Below the pieces are notes generated by a model. That model did no database searches and was not told where the DNA came from. It worked only from the letters and a program-made list of their open reading frames with translations. Shown here in pieces: positions 18,404 through 26,767 of a DNA stretch of 64,000 nt. The stretch lies in NCBI GenBank assembly GCA_963705155.1, contig CAVPJC010000022.1, positions 124,001 to 188,000 on the forward strand, given 5' to 3'. The stretch's first letter is position 1, and each line of letters begins with the position of its first letter. The position numbers and the translations under genes are program-made. This stretch comes from CAVPJC01 sp963705155. Its GTDB lineage: Bacteria > Chloroflexota > Anaerolineae > Anaerolineales > UBA4823.

Positions 18404-19585
18404 TTAATGAGTTTTTTGTTCTGGAAGGGCGGCATCCAGGGCGGCTAAAGCGGTCTCAAGGTTCTCCTGGATTGAACGCAGCAAACTCATTTGATTGGCA
18501 TTCAAGTGCGTTTCTTCTCCCCGCAGGAGTGATTTTACCGTCACGCCGGCATTTTTAAGGGGCGCAGTCAGGTCCATGCGCAGGTTCGACAAAAGCTCGT
18601 CTTTTTTCCTTTCACTGGTGGCTGCATGTTCTGCAGCCAGCTGCAGCGAGCGGGCACGTTCTTCCAGCTCTTTAAAGAGGCGGGCGTTGACAACCGATAT
18701 GGAGGCATAATCTGCTACCGCTCCCAAAAGGGCCTGTACGCTCTCACCAAAGGGTTTGGGCGCCCGGCGAACGAGGGTCAGGAGCCCCACCACCTCGTTT
18801 TTGACCTTGACCGGCATCACCAGCACAGACTGCCCGAGGCGTGAGACTTTGAAACGCCGGAGAGACTCCCCGTGAATGCTGAGCGGCTCGCCGGAAAGGG
18901 CGACCAATGAGCTGATGCCGTCATCCCAGGGCTGGCCCACGCGCTCAGGCAGCGGGTCGGGCAGGCCGCGTTGCGCCCCAAGCACAAAGATTTTCTGGTT
19001 TCCGTCACGCACCATCATCCAGCCGCAGTCGGCTTCGGCGGTATACATGGCGCCCTCGACGATTTTTTCCAACAGGCTGGCCTGGCTTGTGATCGATGTA
19101 ACTGCCTTGCCAACGGCAAAGATGGTTGTCAGCTCGCGCACCCTGCGCTGCAGTTCCTGGTTGGTTTTGTTGAGCTGCTTTGCCAGGGTTTCGCGCTCCC
19201 GGCGGTTGCGCACCTGCTTGAGCACGCGCTCCACTGCGGCGACGATCTCCGCCTCTCGCACCGGCCAGATCAGATAGTCGGCAGCGCCCAACCGGAAAGC
19301 CTGGATGACATCTGACTCCATCCCTTTTCCGGCAATCAGGATCACCGGGATATCCATCCCCTGCGAAGCCAGAGCCACCAGCAAGTCTTTGCCGCTCAAT
19401 CCGGGCAGCTTGATATTGGCGATGATCAGCTCAGGATACAAACGAGCTGCATCAAGGATAGCTGTTGCAGCCGAACCCACCACCTCAACATAATAACCCA
19501 TGGGAAGCAGCGTCTGCCTGGCGATCAGCTCAATAACATTCTGGTTGCTTTCCACGAGCAAAATGCGCTCCCGCTGGGTGTTCAT
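18404..19585 (-). CDS. Receiver-GAF protein with degenerate histidine-kinase tail
   Basis: A 393-residue protein. The N-terminal CheY-like domain (1-125) has the acidic pocket region ILLVES but reads IIANIKLPGLSG where the phosphorylated Asp is expected (Asn instead); the later lysine region LIWPVRE is also altered. A coiled linker, a GAF domain (about 150-300) and a helical tail follow, the tail resembling HisKA (ERKKDELLSNLRMDLTAPL) with Met in place of the phospho-His and no ATPase domain. It is therefore likely a partner or pseudo-sensor for the kinase encoded immediately downstream rather than an active regulator. No DNA-binding domain is seen. Confidence 0.85.
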   Translation of the reverse strand: MNTQRERILLVESNQNVIELIARQTLLPMGYYVEVVGSAATAILDAARLYPELIIANIKLPGLSGKDLLVALASQGMDIPVILIAGKGMESDVIQAFRLGAADYLIWPVREAEIVAAVERVLKQVRNRRERETLAKQLNKTNQELQRRVRELTTIFAVGKAVTSITSQASLLEKIVEGAMYTAEADCGWMMVRDGNQKIFVLGAQRGLPDPLPERVGQPWDDGISSLVALSGEPLSIHGESLRRFKVSRLGQSVLVMPVKVKNEVVGLLTLVRRAPKPFGESVQALLGAVADYASISVVNARLFKELEERARSLQLAAEHAATSERKKDELLSNLRMDLTAPLKNAGVTVKSLLRGEETHLNANQMSLLRSIQENLETALAALDAALPEQKTH

Positions 19586-19712
19586 GGCGTAATCATAGCA
19601 TGATTAACACAAATACGGGAGACGGGCGGGACTGAGTTAAAGATATTGAAAGGTATTCCCGCATACCCGGGTTGAATTTGGTTAGAGATTTATAAATATT
19701 GCCCGGGGGCGC

Positions 19713-19742
19713 TTGACTCTGGATGCAGGACGCGCATACAAT
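19713..19742 (+). promoter_or_regulatory. cbpA promoter giving a leaderless mRNA
   Basis: TTGACT (19713-19718), 18-base spacer, TACAAT (19737-19742), then six bases to the ATG at 19749. The transcription start should coincide with the start codon, and no ribosome site is present. Confidence 0.65.
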
Positions 19743-19748
19743 CTAGGT

Positions 19749-20664
19749 ATGGAGTATAAGGATTATTACACCGTATTGGGCGTGGACCGCAAGGCGGGGG
19801 AGGCTGAGATCAAGCGGGCGTACCGCAAGCTGGCGCTCAAATATCACCCAGACCACAACCCGAACAATAAACAAGCCGAAGATAAATTCAAAGAAATCAA
19901 TGAGGCCTACCAGGTTCTAAGTGATGCGGAGAAGCGCGCCCGTTACGACCAGTTGGGTGAGTCTTACCAGAGCTGGCAGCAGCGCGGCGGCGCCCCGGGG
20001 GTTTTAACTGGGATGAGTGGGCTGCCTCGCAGGGCGGCGGCAACGTGAGCGTGGATGTGGATGATCTTTTTGGCGGTGGATTGGGTGATTTCTCCGAATT
20101 CTTCCGCAACATCTTCGGAGGCGCGCCCACCAGCAGCAGTCGGGGAAGACCCGCACAGCGCTCGCGCCCAAAAGCCGCCGAATATCCGGTGACAATCAGC
20201 TTTTGGGAAGCGTTTCAGGGGGCGTCACGACGAATTGAAATCGATGGCAGACGGCTTGAAGTCAAAATCCCGGCGGGGGCGCGTACCGGGACACGTGTGC
20301 GCGTGGCCGATGCTGTGGTTACACCCTCCGGGCAAAAAAGCGATCTGCACCTGGTGATCGAGGTCAGCGATGACCCGCGGTTTGAACGCCAGGGCGACGA
20401 TCTTTACACAGATATCGAGGTTGACCTGTACCAGGCGGTGTTAGGTGGTGAAGCGAAGGTGGCGACCCCCGGTGGCAGCGTGGTGCTCACCATACCCGCC
20501 GGCACACAACCCGGGCAGACCTTCCGGCTGGCGGGCCAGGGTATGCCCAGGGTCAAGAACCCGCAGAACCGGGGTGATCTTTTTGCCCGGGTGAAAGTTA
20601 AAATCCGCGCAATCTCACTCCGGAACAACGCCAGGTGTTTGAGAAACTGTCGAAATCAAGCTGA
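19749..20664 (+). CDS. cbpA: DnaJ-class co-chaperone, CbpA type (two frameshifts)
   Basis: The N-terminal J domain begins YKDYYTVLGVDR and has the HPD motif in LKYHPDHNPNN, which stimulates DnaK ATPase. A Gly/Phe-rich stretch (DDLFGGGLGDFSEFF) and the two C-terminal substrate-binding DnaJ_C domains follow; the Cys-rich zinc module of true DnaJ is absent, giving the CbpA/DjlA-like class. The frame breaks near 20003 (a run of Gs in ...GAPGGFNWDEWA) and again near 20613, after which KVKI(P)RNLTPEQRQVFEKL ends at 20664. Spliced length is about 305 residues. The next gene is the eRF1-like protein. Confidence 0.88.
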
Positions 20665-20774
20665 ACCAACCGTGAATAAATGCCAGTTGCATAAACTGCA
20701 GCCCTCCACCCCGACAGGCCTGCGCCTGCCCGGGAGAGAGGCCCCAACCAACTTTCACCCGATCGGAGGCAAGC

Positions 20775-21875
20775 ATGTTAACTGAAAAGGACTTGAAGGA
20801 ACTGCTGGATTATCAATCCGATGCGCCGGTATTGAGCGTTTACTTGAATACCGAACCAACTGAAGGAGGTGTAGAGGTTCACAAGCTCCGCCTGCGCAGT
20901 TTGTTCAAGGAGCTCGACAGGGCGGAGGATGAAGAGATGGTCATGCGGTTCCTGGATCATGAATTCGATTGGTCGGGCCGAAGTGTAGCGATTTTTTCCT
21001 GTAAGGCCAATGATTATTTCAAAGCCTTCTCGCTGGCGGTGCCCGTGCGGAGCCGGGTGCGGGTGGATGATAAACCCTATGTTAAGCCATTAGCTTACCT
21101 GCTGGATTCCTACGGCGGCTATGGCGTTGCCCTGGTGGACCGGCAGGGGGCGCGCTTGTTTTACTTTCACCTCGGCGAACTGCGTGAGCAAGACGGCATG
21201 ATGGGCGAGGAGGTCAGGCATGCCAAGCGCGGCGGCGGCTCGCAGGCGACCGGCCGCCGGGGTGGCACTGCCGGGCAAACCAATTATGTTGAAGAAGTTG
21301 CTGAGCGCAATATCAAAGATTCGGTTGAATTTGCCACCCGTTTCTTCAGTGAAAACAACGTCCGGCGCATTCTGTTGGGCGGCGCCGAAGACACCCTGGC
21401 AGTTTTTCGCAGCCATTTGCCCAAAGCCTGGCAGAGCCTGGTGGTGGGCCAATTCCCCATGAGTATGACCAGCACCCAGAGCGAGGTGATGGAGCGCGCC
21501 ATGCAGGTTGGACAGGCAGCCGAGCATCACCGGGAGGCCCGTCTGGTGGAGGCTGTTGTTACCAGCGCCGCCAAGGGGCGCGGTGGCGTGCTGTACCTCG
21601 AAGATACTTTGAGCGCAGTGCACGAGGGCAGGGTGCAAACTCTGCTAATTCAGGATGGTTATCGCGCCCCGGGGGCGCGCTGTGCGAGCTGCGGTTACAC
21701 CACCACGCTGGGCGGCGAAAGCTGCCCATTTTGCGGCGGTCATTTTGAGCCGATCAACGATGCTGTTGAGCTGGCAGTGCGCCGGGTGATGCAAGCTGGC
21801 GGCGATGTGGAGGTACTTCACGAGGATGCCGTGCTGGCAAGTCACGGTAACATTGGCGCTCTGCTGCGGTATTAG
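20775..21875 (+). CDS. Bacterial eRF1-like (baeRF/Vms1-type) protein with zinc ribbon
   Basis: A 366-residue protein. An N-terminal domain (about 1-130) is followed by a Gly/Arg-rich linker and a NYVEEVAERNIKDSVEFAT / RRILLGGAEDTLAVFRSHLP segment that matches the middle and C-terminal domain layout of bacterial archaeo-eukaryotic release factor-like proteins. The C-terminus has a zinc ribbon (CASCGYTT, CPFCGG). Relatives act, or are proposed to act, on tRNA of stalled ribosomes, but no catalytic GGQ is visible; the linker GRRGGTAGQ region is where one would look. ATG at 20775 has GGAGG eight bases upstream. Function is inferred from family resemblance only. Confidence 0.7.
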   Translation: MLTEKDLKELLDYQSDAPVLSVYLNTEPTEGGVEVHKLRLRSLFKELDRAEDEEMVMRFLDHEFDWSGRSVAIFSCKANDYFKAFSLAVPVRSRVRVDDKPYVKPLAYLLDSYGGYGVALVDRQGARLFYFHLGELREQDGMMGEEVRHAKRGGGSQATGRRGGTAGQTNYVEEVAERNIKDSVEFATRFFSENNVRRILLGGAEDTLAVFRSHLPKAWQSLVVGQFPMSMTSTQSEVMERAMQVGQAAEHHREARLVEAVVTSAAKGRGGVLYLEDTLSAVHEGRVQTLLIQDGYRAPGARCASCGYTTTLGGESCPFCGGHFEPINDAVELAVRRVMQAGGDVEVLHEDAVLASHGNIGALLRY

Positions 21876-21925
21876 CTGTTTTCGAGAACAGGTTTTCCGC
21901 CATATCCCGGCGGTTTAATCAAAAT

Positions 21926-21966
21926 GCAGCCGCTCTCACCTGGAGAGCGGCTGCAATTGCTTTTTA
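21926..21966. terminator. Bidirectional terminator between converging genes
   Basis: A 12-bp perfect stem GCAGCCGCTCTC (21926-21937) with its complement (21943-21954), five-base loop, followed by T-rich sequence at 21960-21965 and preceded by AAAA. Confidence 0.85.
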
Positions 21967-21985
21967 CGCGGTGTACAGCGAAGCC

Positions 21986-22642
21986 TCAGGGGCCGGTGAA
22001 ATAGGCCAACTCCAACTCCATCAGATCGGTAGCCAGTACGCTCAGGTCTAACTCGGCCGCGTTGGCATTGATCCCAATCCCTTTCAGCGCCAGTTCCAGA
22101 CGCGCCAGCATATCGGCAGCGGCTTTTTGCTGGTCGGAATCGAGTAAACTCTGCAAAGTCTTGAGGGTTTCGCCGGTTTTGCTCAAAGCCACGCGTGCTT
22201 TGCTGGGATCATTTTTGGCGAGAGCCAGTTGGGCCGTGGCCACGTCGGCCCGGGCGCTCAGTATGGTGACATGCAGCAGCGCCATATCCAGTTCGGTTTC
22301 CAGGGCCTGGTTTTTGGTTTCCAGAGCCGAGAGGTTATTGACACGGGTTTGCAACCCGGTGATTTCCTGGCTGGCCTGGGTCTCGCTGGACTGCGCCTGC
22401 TCTTCCAGGGCTAAAATGGTCTGATTGGCCTGTTTTAGCCGGTTGGCCTGTGGCATGTAAAAAGCAAAGATGGCCAACAGCACGCCCAGCCCCAGGATCA
22501 CCAGAAAGCCAAGCAACAGGCGCAGGGCGCGGCGCATGGAGCGCGCAAAGCGGCTTTCGGTTTTGGTTGCAGCAGGTGGGGGCGTGGTCGCTCCTGGTAA
22601 ATTTTCGGGTTTTACAGCAGTGTCTTTTGGGTTTTCTTCCAT
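21986..22642 (-). CDS. Membrane-anchored coiled-coil protein C (third of trio)
   Basis: A 218-residue protein of unknown function. A short Pro-rich cytoplasmic N-terminus (1-30) and basic RSMRRALR precede one membrane helix (about 42-66). A heptad-rich coiled coil (about 70-115) follows, then a helical domain (120-210) with the segment ALAKNDPSKARVALSKTG. The C-terminal domain aligns by eye with that of the next gene upstream, so the two are paralogues. The plan (one helix, coiled coil, helical domain) resembles HemX-type proteins. Last gene of the rhomboid operon, 43 bases after its neighbour. Confidence 0.75.
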   Translation of the reverse strand: MEENPKDTAVKPENLPGATTPPPAATKTESRFARSMRRALRLLLGFLVILGLGVLLAIFAFYMPQANRLKQANQTILALEEQAQSSETQASQEITGLQTRVNNLSALETKNQALETELDMALLHVTILSARADVATAQLALAKNDPSKARVALSKTGETLKTLQSLLDSDQQKAAADMLARLELALKGIGINANAAELDLSVLATDLMELELAYFTGP

Positions 22643-22685
22643 TGTTTAGCCTCCTAGGTAGACGGGTCGCGCCGGTGGAGCAGGA

Positions 22686-23576
22686 TCATGGGATTGGCGT
22701 GGGTGCAGGGGTCGCGCCAGCCAAAGGGGCTGGCGTTTCCAGGATAGGCAGCCCCACCTGCAAGAGCTGCCAGGCAATCTCCAGGTCTTCAGTTGCCAGG
22801 ATGGGGCTTGCCGGCAGGTTTCCGGCTGCCATTTGAAGACGCCGGAGAATGACATCGATGGCTGACTTTTGGTGGGCGGGCGCTTGTTGCTGCAAATCAA
22901 GCAGCAGGGCGCGGGCGGCGCTCAGTTCAGCGGCTGCCAGACCCAGGTTGTTCTCACTCAAGAACAAGCGGCAGCGAGTGAGGTATTCCATGCTTTTCAC
23001 GATCTGCAGCTCATTGCGCAGGGAAACCAGCGGCAAATCCTGCACCTGTAATTGAGCCGCCAGCCCATCTACGGCGCTGTTCGTACCGGCCTGCAGCGCC
23101 TCTAATGTGCTTAGCTGCGCTTCCAACCCACTCAGGGAGGAGCGCACATCATCGAGGGATTGGCTCAATTCAAGGATGCGGGCATCTCTCTTCGCGAGCG
23201 CCTGCTCCCCAGCCTGCCGGGCTGCATCCAGACCGGTCATGGTCTGTGCTGCCTGATCCATCTCTTGCTTGAAATTGTCATTTTGCAGCTCGAGGGCATC
23301 CAACCGGGCCTGTAATGCTTGCAGGCGATCTTGCAATTGCTGATTGGTCTGCTCCTGGAGCGACTGTGCAGTGCTCAGGCGCTGCATGCTGGTTTCAAAA
23401 GGCTGCACATAAGCACGGAACAGGGCCGGCGCGCCAAAATATACGCCAAGACCAAGCGCCAGCGCCAGCAGGAAGATCAGAAAGGCGCGCACCAGAAAAC
23501 GCAAGCAAGATCCGACTGCCTGGCTGAATTGGCCTTTGGATGGGGTATTTTGAGAGGCTGCCGGTGGTTGTTCCAT
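22686..23576 (-). CDS. Membrane-anchored coiled-coil protein B (second of trio)
   Basis: A 296-residue protein of unknown function. One membrane helix (about 28-50) is followed by a long coiled coil (60-190, rich in Gln/Leu heptads), a helical domain (195-275) with VKSMEYLTRCRLFLSENNLG and a Pro/Ala tail. The EYLTRCRLFL...AAAELSAARALL pattern recalls the C-terminal domain of HemX. It is transcribed 31 bases after the HhH protein. It probably extends into the periplasm or cell wall space from the membrane. Confidence 0.75.
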   Translation of the reverse strand: MEQPPAASQNTPSKGQFSQAVGSCLRFLVRAFLIFLLALALGLGVYFGAPALFRAYVQPFETSMQRLSTAQSLQEQTNQQLQDRLQALQARLDALELQNDNFKQEMDQAAQTMTGLDAARQAGEQALAKRDARILELSQSLDDVRSSLSGLEAQLSTLEALQAGTNSAVDGLAAQLQVQDLPLVSLRNELQIVKSMEYLTRCRLFLSENNLGLAAAELSAARALLLDLQQQAPAHQKSAIDVILRRLQMAAGNLPASPILATEDLEIAWQLLQVGLPILETPAPLAGATPAPTPIP

Positions 23577-23607
23577 TTACCCTTCCCTCCAGCGGGGCCG
23601 CCGCATT

Positions 23608-24444
23608 TTATGGTCTCAATAATCCGTTCAGCATTTCCCGCAGGCGGTTAAGAAAGTCCTCAAAGCGGGTAGTGCGCGTCTGCATTTCTTCCAACCGGGA
23701 TGTAAGCTCATTTGCTCGCCGGTCGAGCTGATCGAGGCGATTTGTGGCTGCGTCCACATCGCGGCGCAGTGTGGCGGCAGCTTTCTCAACACCATTTACC
23801 CGGCCGCTCAGACCTTCCAAATTACCCAGGCGTGTGCGAACTGCATCCATATCCTGCTTCAGGATACCAAGCTCGGCGTTGACCCCCTGCATCTCCAGTC
23901 CAAGACGTGAAACCTGTTCAGGATTTGCATAGCGCAAACCACCGTTCAGCATGGTCAGGAGACCGAGAGCAAAGAACAGGGCCAGCAGGAGGGTGATCAC
24001 GCTGGATGCGAGTGCTATCCAGAGAGCCTGAAAACGAGTGGCATAGGCCGGTGGAGTTTCATTGAGGGGTGTCACGGCGGGCGCCCGGGCCGGGGTCGCG
24101 GTGGGTTGGGATGCAGGTTCATCTTCAACGGCAGGCGAAGCGCTTTCAGGAGCAGGCGCGGCAATGACCGGCGTCTGCGTCTCGCCGGGTTTAACCAGAC
24201 CAGGCTCCACGACAGGCTCTTCCACCGCTTCGGACTGCTCCGGAGTGTTCGTTACTGTGGCGAAGAGCGTCAGCCGCTCCAGCACGGCGGGATTAATCCC
24301 GCTTAACCGCTGTAAATCATCCAACGTTGTAAAAGGCCGTTCTGCGACAATCTGCTCAGCCATTGCCTGGTCGATCCCGGGGATGGTCGTTAATTCTTCC
24401 TGGCTGGCTGTATTGAGATCCAAAAGTTCAGGTTGATCGTCCAT
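23608..24444 (-). CDS. Helix-hairpin-helix membrane coiled-coil protein A (first of trio)
   Basis: A 278-residue protein. The N-terminus (residues 5-60) holds a ComEA-like helix-hairpin-helix pair: LDLNTASQEELTTIPGID, then FTTLDDLQRLSGINPAVLERL. A Pro/Ala/Glu-rich linker (65-135), one membrane helix (about 145-170) and a C-terminal coiled coil (180-275) follow. Unlike ComEA, the HhH is before the membrane helix, so it should lie in the cytoplasm, where it could bind DNA or a protein. Second gene of the rhomboid-led operon, 38 bases after it. Confidence 0.8.
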   Translation of the reverse strand: MDDQPELLDLNTASQEELTTIPGIDQAMAEQIVAERPFTTLDDLQRLSGINPAVLERLTLFATVTNTPEQSEAVEEPVVEPGLVKPGETQTPVIAAPAPESASPAVEDEPASQPTATPARAPAVTPLNETPPAYATRFQALWIALASSVITLLLALFFALGLLTMLNGGLRYANPEQVSRLGLEMQGVNAELGILKQDMDAVRTRLGNLEGLSGRVNGVEKAAATLRRDVDAATNRLDQLDRRANELTSRLEEMQTRTTRFEDFLNRLREMLNGLLRP

Positions 24445-24482
24445 GGCAGTCGTCCTTTCACGAGTTTGTCAGTCTGCTTGGT

Positions 24483-25208
24483 TCACCACCGGTCACGCTC
24501 TTCCAGGTCGCGCGGAAATCGCTGGTAATAGGCCGGGTGAACCCGGGGGGTAAAGATTCGATTGAGCAGGGCGCCAAAGACGAACCCGCCGATATGCGCC
24601 CACCATGCGACGCCGCCCATGCTGGCCTGCCCGAGCACTGCAATGCCTGAAAAAAGCTGCGAAACGAACCAGAAACCCAGGTAGAAAATCGCCGGTATCT
24701 CCACAAACCAGGGAAACAGAAAAATGGGGATGAGGGTTACCACGCGGGCGCCCGGAAAGAGGACAAAATAGGCCCCCAGCACACCGGCAATCGCACCGGA
24801 TGCCCCGATAGCAGGCACACTGCTGGAAGGATCAACCGCCGCCTGCAAAATTCCGGAAGCGAACCCGCTCAGCAGGTAAAAAACCAGGTAGCGCCCTGAG
24901 CCCATCCGGTCTTCCACGTTATCGCCAAAGATAAACAGGATCCACATGTTGCTGAGGAAATGCACCCAACCGCCGTGCAGGAACATATGGGTCAACATGG
25001 GCAGCAGGGCAAGGGGCTGCGCCAGCAACAGAGCCGGTTCAGTGATGTGCAGGCGCGCTGGCACCAGTCCAAAATTCGCGATAAATCTTTCCAGCATCAC
25101 AGGCGACAAACTGATCTCGAATAAAAATATCAGCGCGTTGGCGCCGATCAGCAAGAGGTTGATGACCGGGAAACGATAAGAGCGGATGGTATCACGCAGT
25201 GGAATCAT
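24483..25208 (-). CDS. Rhomboid family intramembrane serine protease
   Basis: A 241-residue protein with about six to seven membrane helices. The catalytic serine is in GASGAIAGVLGAYF and the catalytic histidine in WWAHIGGFVFGALL; MFLHGGWVHFLSNMWIL is the conserved L1/TM2 region. It should cleave transmembrane segments of other proteins. It leads the operon that encodes three single-span membrane proteins, which are obvious candidate substrates or partners. The start is ATG 25208 with AGG upstream; the longer frame to 25265 adds atypical residues. Confidence 0.92.
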   Translation of the reverse strand: MIPLRDTIRSYRFPVINLLLIGANALIFLFEISLSPVMLERFIANFGLVPARLHITEPALLLAQPLALLPMLTHMFLHGGWVHFLSNMWILFIFGDNVEDRMGSGRYLVFYLLSGFASGILQAAVDPSSSVPAIGASGAIAGVLGAYFVLFPGARVVTLIPIFLFPWFVEIPAIFYLGFWFVSQLFSGIAVLGQASMGGVAWWAHIGGFVFGALLNRIFTPRVHPAYYQRFPRDLEERDRW

Positions 25209-25273
25209 GCGGCAAACCTGAGCTATCCAGGTAAAGTATAATCTGAATTGCGCATTTCTGCGCACACTGGGTG

Positions 25274-25323
25274 TAAAAAAACAGCACTTACAGGCAGAGT
25301 ATTCTCTGCCTGTAAGTGCTGTT
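25274..25323 (-). terminator. hsp20 terminator
   Basis: A 20-bp perfect stem (25280-25299 with 25304-25323) with a TATT loop, followed on the minus strand by a run of Ts. It ends 25 bases past the Hsp20 stop codon. Confidence 0.9.
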
Positions 25324-25348
25324 GTATTAATACTGAGGAGGATTGGGG

Positions 25349-25778
25349 TTATCCGGCAGAAACTTTGATCGCCCGTGGCCTGTGCGCCTCAGCTTTGGGG
25401 ATGCGCAAGGTCAGCACACCGTTTTTGATGCTGGCCTCGGCCTTGCCAGGCTCCAGGGCAGTGGGCAGGGTGAGCACTCGGCTGAAGCGTCCGGCGGGCA
25501 GCTCAGAGATCAGGTATTTGGTATCTTCGGTCGGCAGTGGTTTTAAACTCACCGCGCAGGGTAAGGGTGTTGTTCAAGATCTCAATGTTGACATCATCCG
25601 CTTCCAGACCAGGCACCAGGGCGGTGATCAGGTAAGCGTCATCTTCGGCCTGTACATCCACAGCCAGGAGCATCTCGCGCTCCGGGGAGGCGGTTTCAGC
25701 AATTGTGTCTTCGAAAGCACGGTTCATGGCATCGCGCAAGCTGGCTATGCGGCGGTAGGGGGAAATGTAGAGGGTCAT
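25349..25778 (-). CDS. Hsp20 family small heat-shock protein (frameshifted)
   Basis: Small alpha-crystallin-type chaperone of about 143 residues once spliced. The N-terminal arm (YISPYRRIASLRDAMNRAF) leads into the alpha-crystallin domain (VDVQAEDDAYLITALVPGLEADDVNIEI, LTLRGEF). The frame breaks near 25530; the other frame continues EDTKYLISELPAGRFSRVLTLP and ends with the typical A-x-x-x-NGVLTLRIPKAE and a short tail carrying RAIKVS. AAGGAG lies eight bases before the ATG. I do not see a CIRCE element, so heat control is not evident from sequence. Confidence 0.9.
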
Positions 25779-25869
25779 CAGGTTCTCTCCTTTATGGTAA
25801 TGATTTGTGAATTAACCCAATATTACCGCTGCCATGTTAGAGAAACGCAAACACAATATAGATTTTTTA

Positions 25870-26598
25870 TTAGAAGCACCCGTGAGAGGCCAGCAGGATC
25901 AACAATGGAGAACGGGGTGTATATGCCGATCCATCATAATCGCCGCAGATTTTTCTCAATAGAAGCCCGGCAGCCGCCAATTCTTGCTGCCAGGCTTCCA
26001 GCAGCTGGATATGATGACTGGCCCGGGCGCTGGTGCGCTGCACCGTGCCATCGGGCAGCAGGTGATCGTAATGCCAGAAGACGGTGAAGCGATTTTCGAG
26101 GCGCTGCCAGCCGCTGCTCACCTGCACCGGCTCGCCGTCTTCGGGATGCAGGAAGGTATCTTCCACTTCAGGGTCAGACTGGGTCGCCATCCGTTTCAAT
26201 AACAGCGGGTTGGGCATGCTGATCCCCAACTGCCCATCGGGGTTCAGGTGCCAGTTTGACAGCCGCAGGACTGCCTGGCGCTGGGCGGGCGCCAGTGTGC
26301 TGAAAGTGTTACACGGGATGATTGCCAATCCGAAACGCAGCGCCAGATGAAAAGCAGCCATATCTGCCTGGAAGACCTGTACCTGTCCGGCCAATGCCGG
26401 GGGCAGGTTGCGCGCGAAAAACGCCAGGTTGGCGGGGTCCACGTCCAGGCCGACCACACGGTGTCCGGCCTGGGCCAGCGGCACGAGCACCCGCCCGGTG
26501 CCGCAGCCCAGTTCCAGTACAGGGCCGGCATGCACGGCAGCCAGCTCCAGCCAGAATGGCAGGTCTTCCGCGTGCCGGCTGTGGTGGGTGTGGTACAA
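25870..26598 (-). CDS. Class I SAM-dependent methyltransferase (start uncertain)
   Basis: About 242 residues with the Rossmann methyltransferase motifs: LELGCGTGRVLVPLA (motif I), GLDVDPANLAF (motif II acidic residue), VFQADMAAF (motif III) and IIPCNTFSTL (motif IV region). The substrate is unknown. The frame opens at TTG 26598 without a ribosome site. A better TTG at 26630 with GAGGAG upstream lies in another frame, so a frameshift near 26612 has probably cut the N-terminus (MSEP...). A minus-strand TATAAT (26663-26658) overlaps the divergent tRNA-Pro promoter. Confidence 0.85.
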   Translation of the reverse strand: MYHTHHSRHAEDLPFWLELAAVHAGPVLELGCGTGRVLVPLAQAGHRVVGLDVDPANLAFFARNLPPALAGQVQVFQADMAAFHLALRFGLAIIPCNTFSTLAPAQRQAVLRLSNWHLNPDGQLGISMPNPLLLKRMATQSDPEVEDTFLHPEDGEPVQVSSGWQRLENRFTVFWHYDHLLPDGTVQRTSARASHHIQLLEAWQQELAAAGLLLRKICGDYDGSAYTPRSPLLILLASHGCF

Positions 26599-26635
26599 GA
26601 GGGCAGTCTGTTGAGGTTTGGTTCAGACAATCTCC

Positions 26636-26665
26636 TTGACTCCTCAGGCCAATTCGCATTATACT
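26636..26665 (+). promoter_or_regulatory. tRNA-Pro promoter
   Basis: TTGACT (26636-26641), 18-base spacer, TATACT (26660-26665), about nine bases before the tRNA. The same bases read TATAAT on the other strand (26663-26658), so two divergent -10 boxes overlap. Confidence 0.7.
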
Positions 26666-26674
26666 CTCCACGCT

Positions 26675-26748
26675 CGGGGCGTAGCGCAGCATGGTAGCGC
26701 ACCGCGTTTGGGACGCGGGGGCCGGCGGTTCGAGTTCGCCCGCCCCGA
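26675..26748 (+). tRNA. tRNA-Pro (anticodon TGG)
   Basis: A full cloverleaf of 74 bases: acceptor CGGGGCG with CGCCCCG, anticodon stem CCGCG with CGCGG around loop TTTGGGA (anticodon TGG), T arm GGCGG-TTCGAGT-TCGCC. CCA is not encoded. A small protein gene begins 20 bases downstream and probably shares the transcript. Confidence 0.95.
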
Positions 26749-26767
26749 CTGTTGGGGAGATGCTCAG

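Noticed and set aside
25779..25869. CIRCE heat-shock operator upstream of hsp20
   Set aside because: No TTAGCACTC-N9-GAGTGCTAA-like inverted repeat is present.
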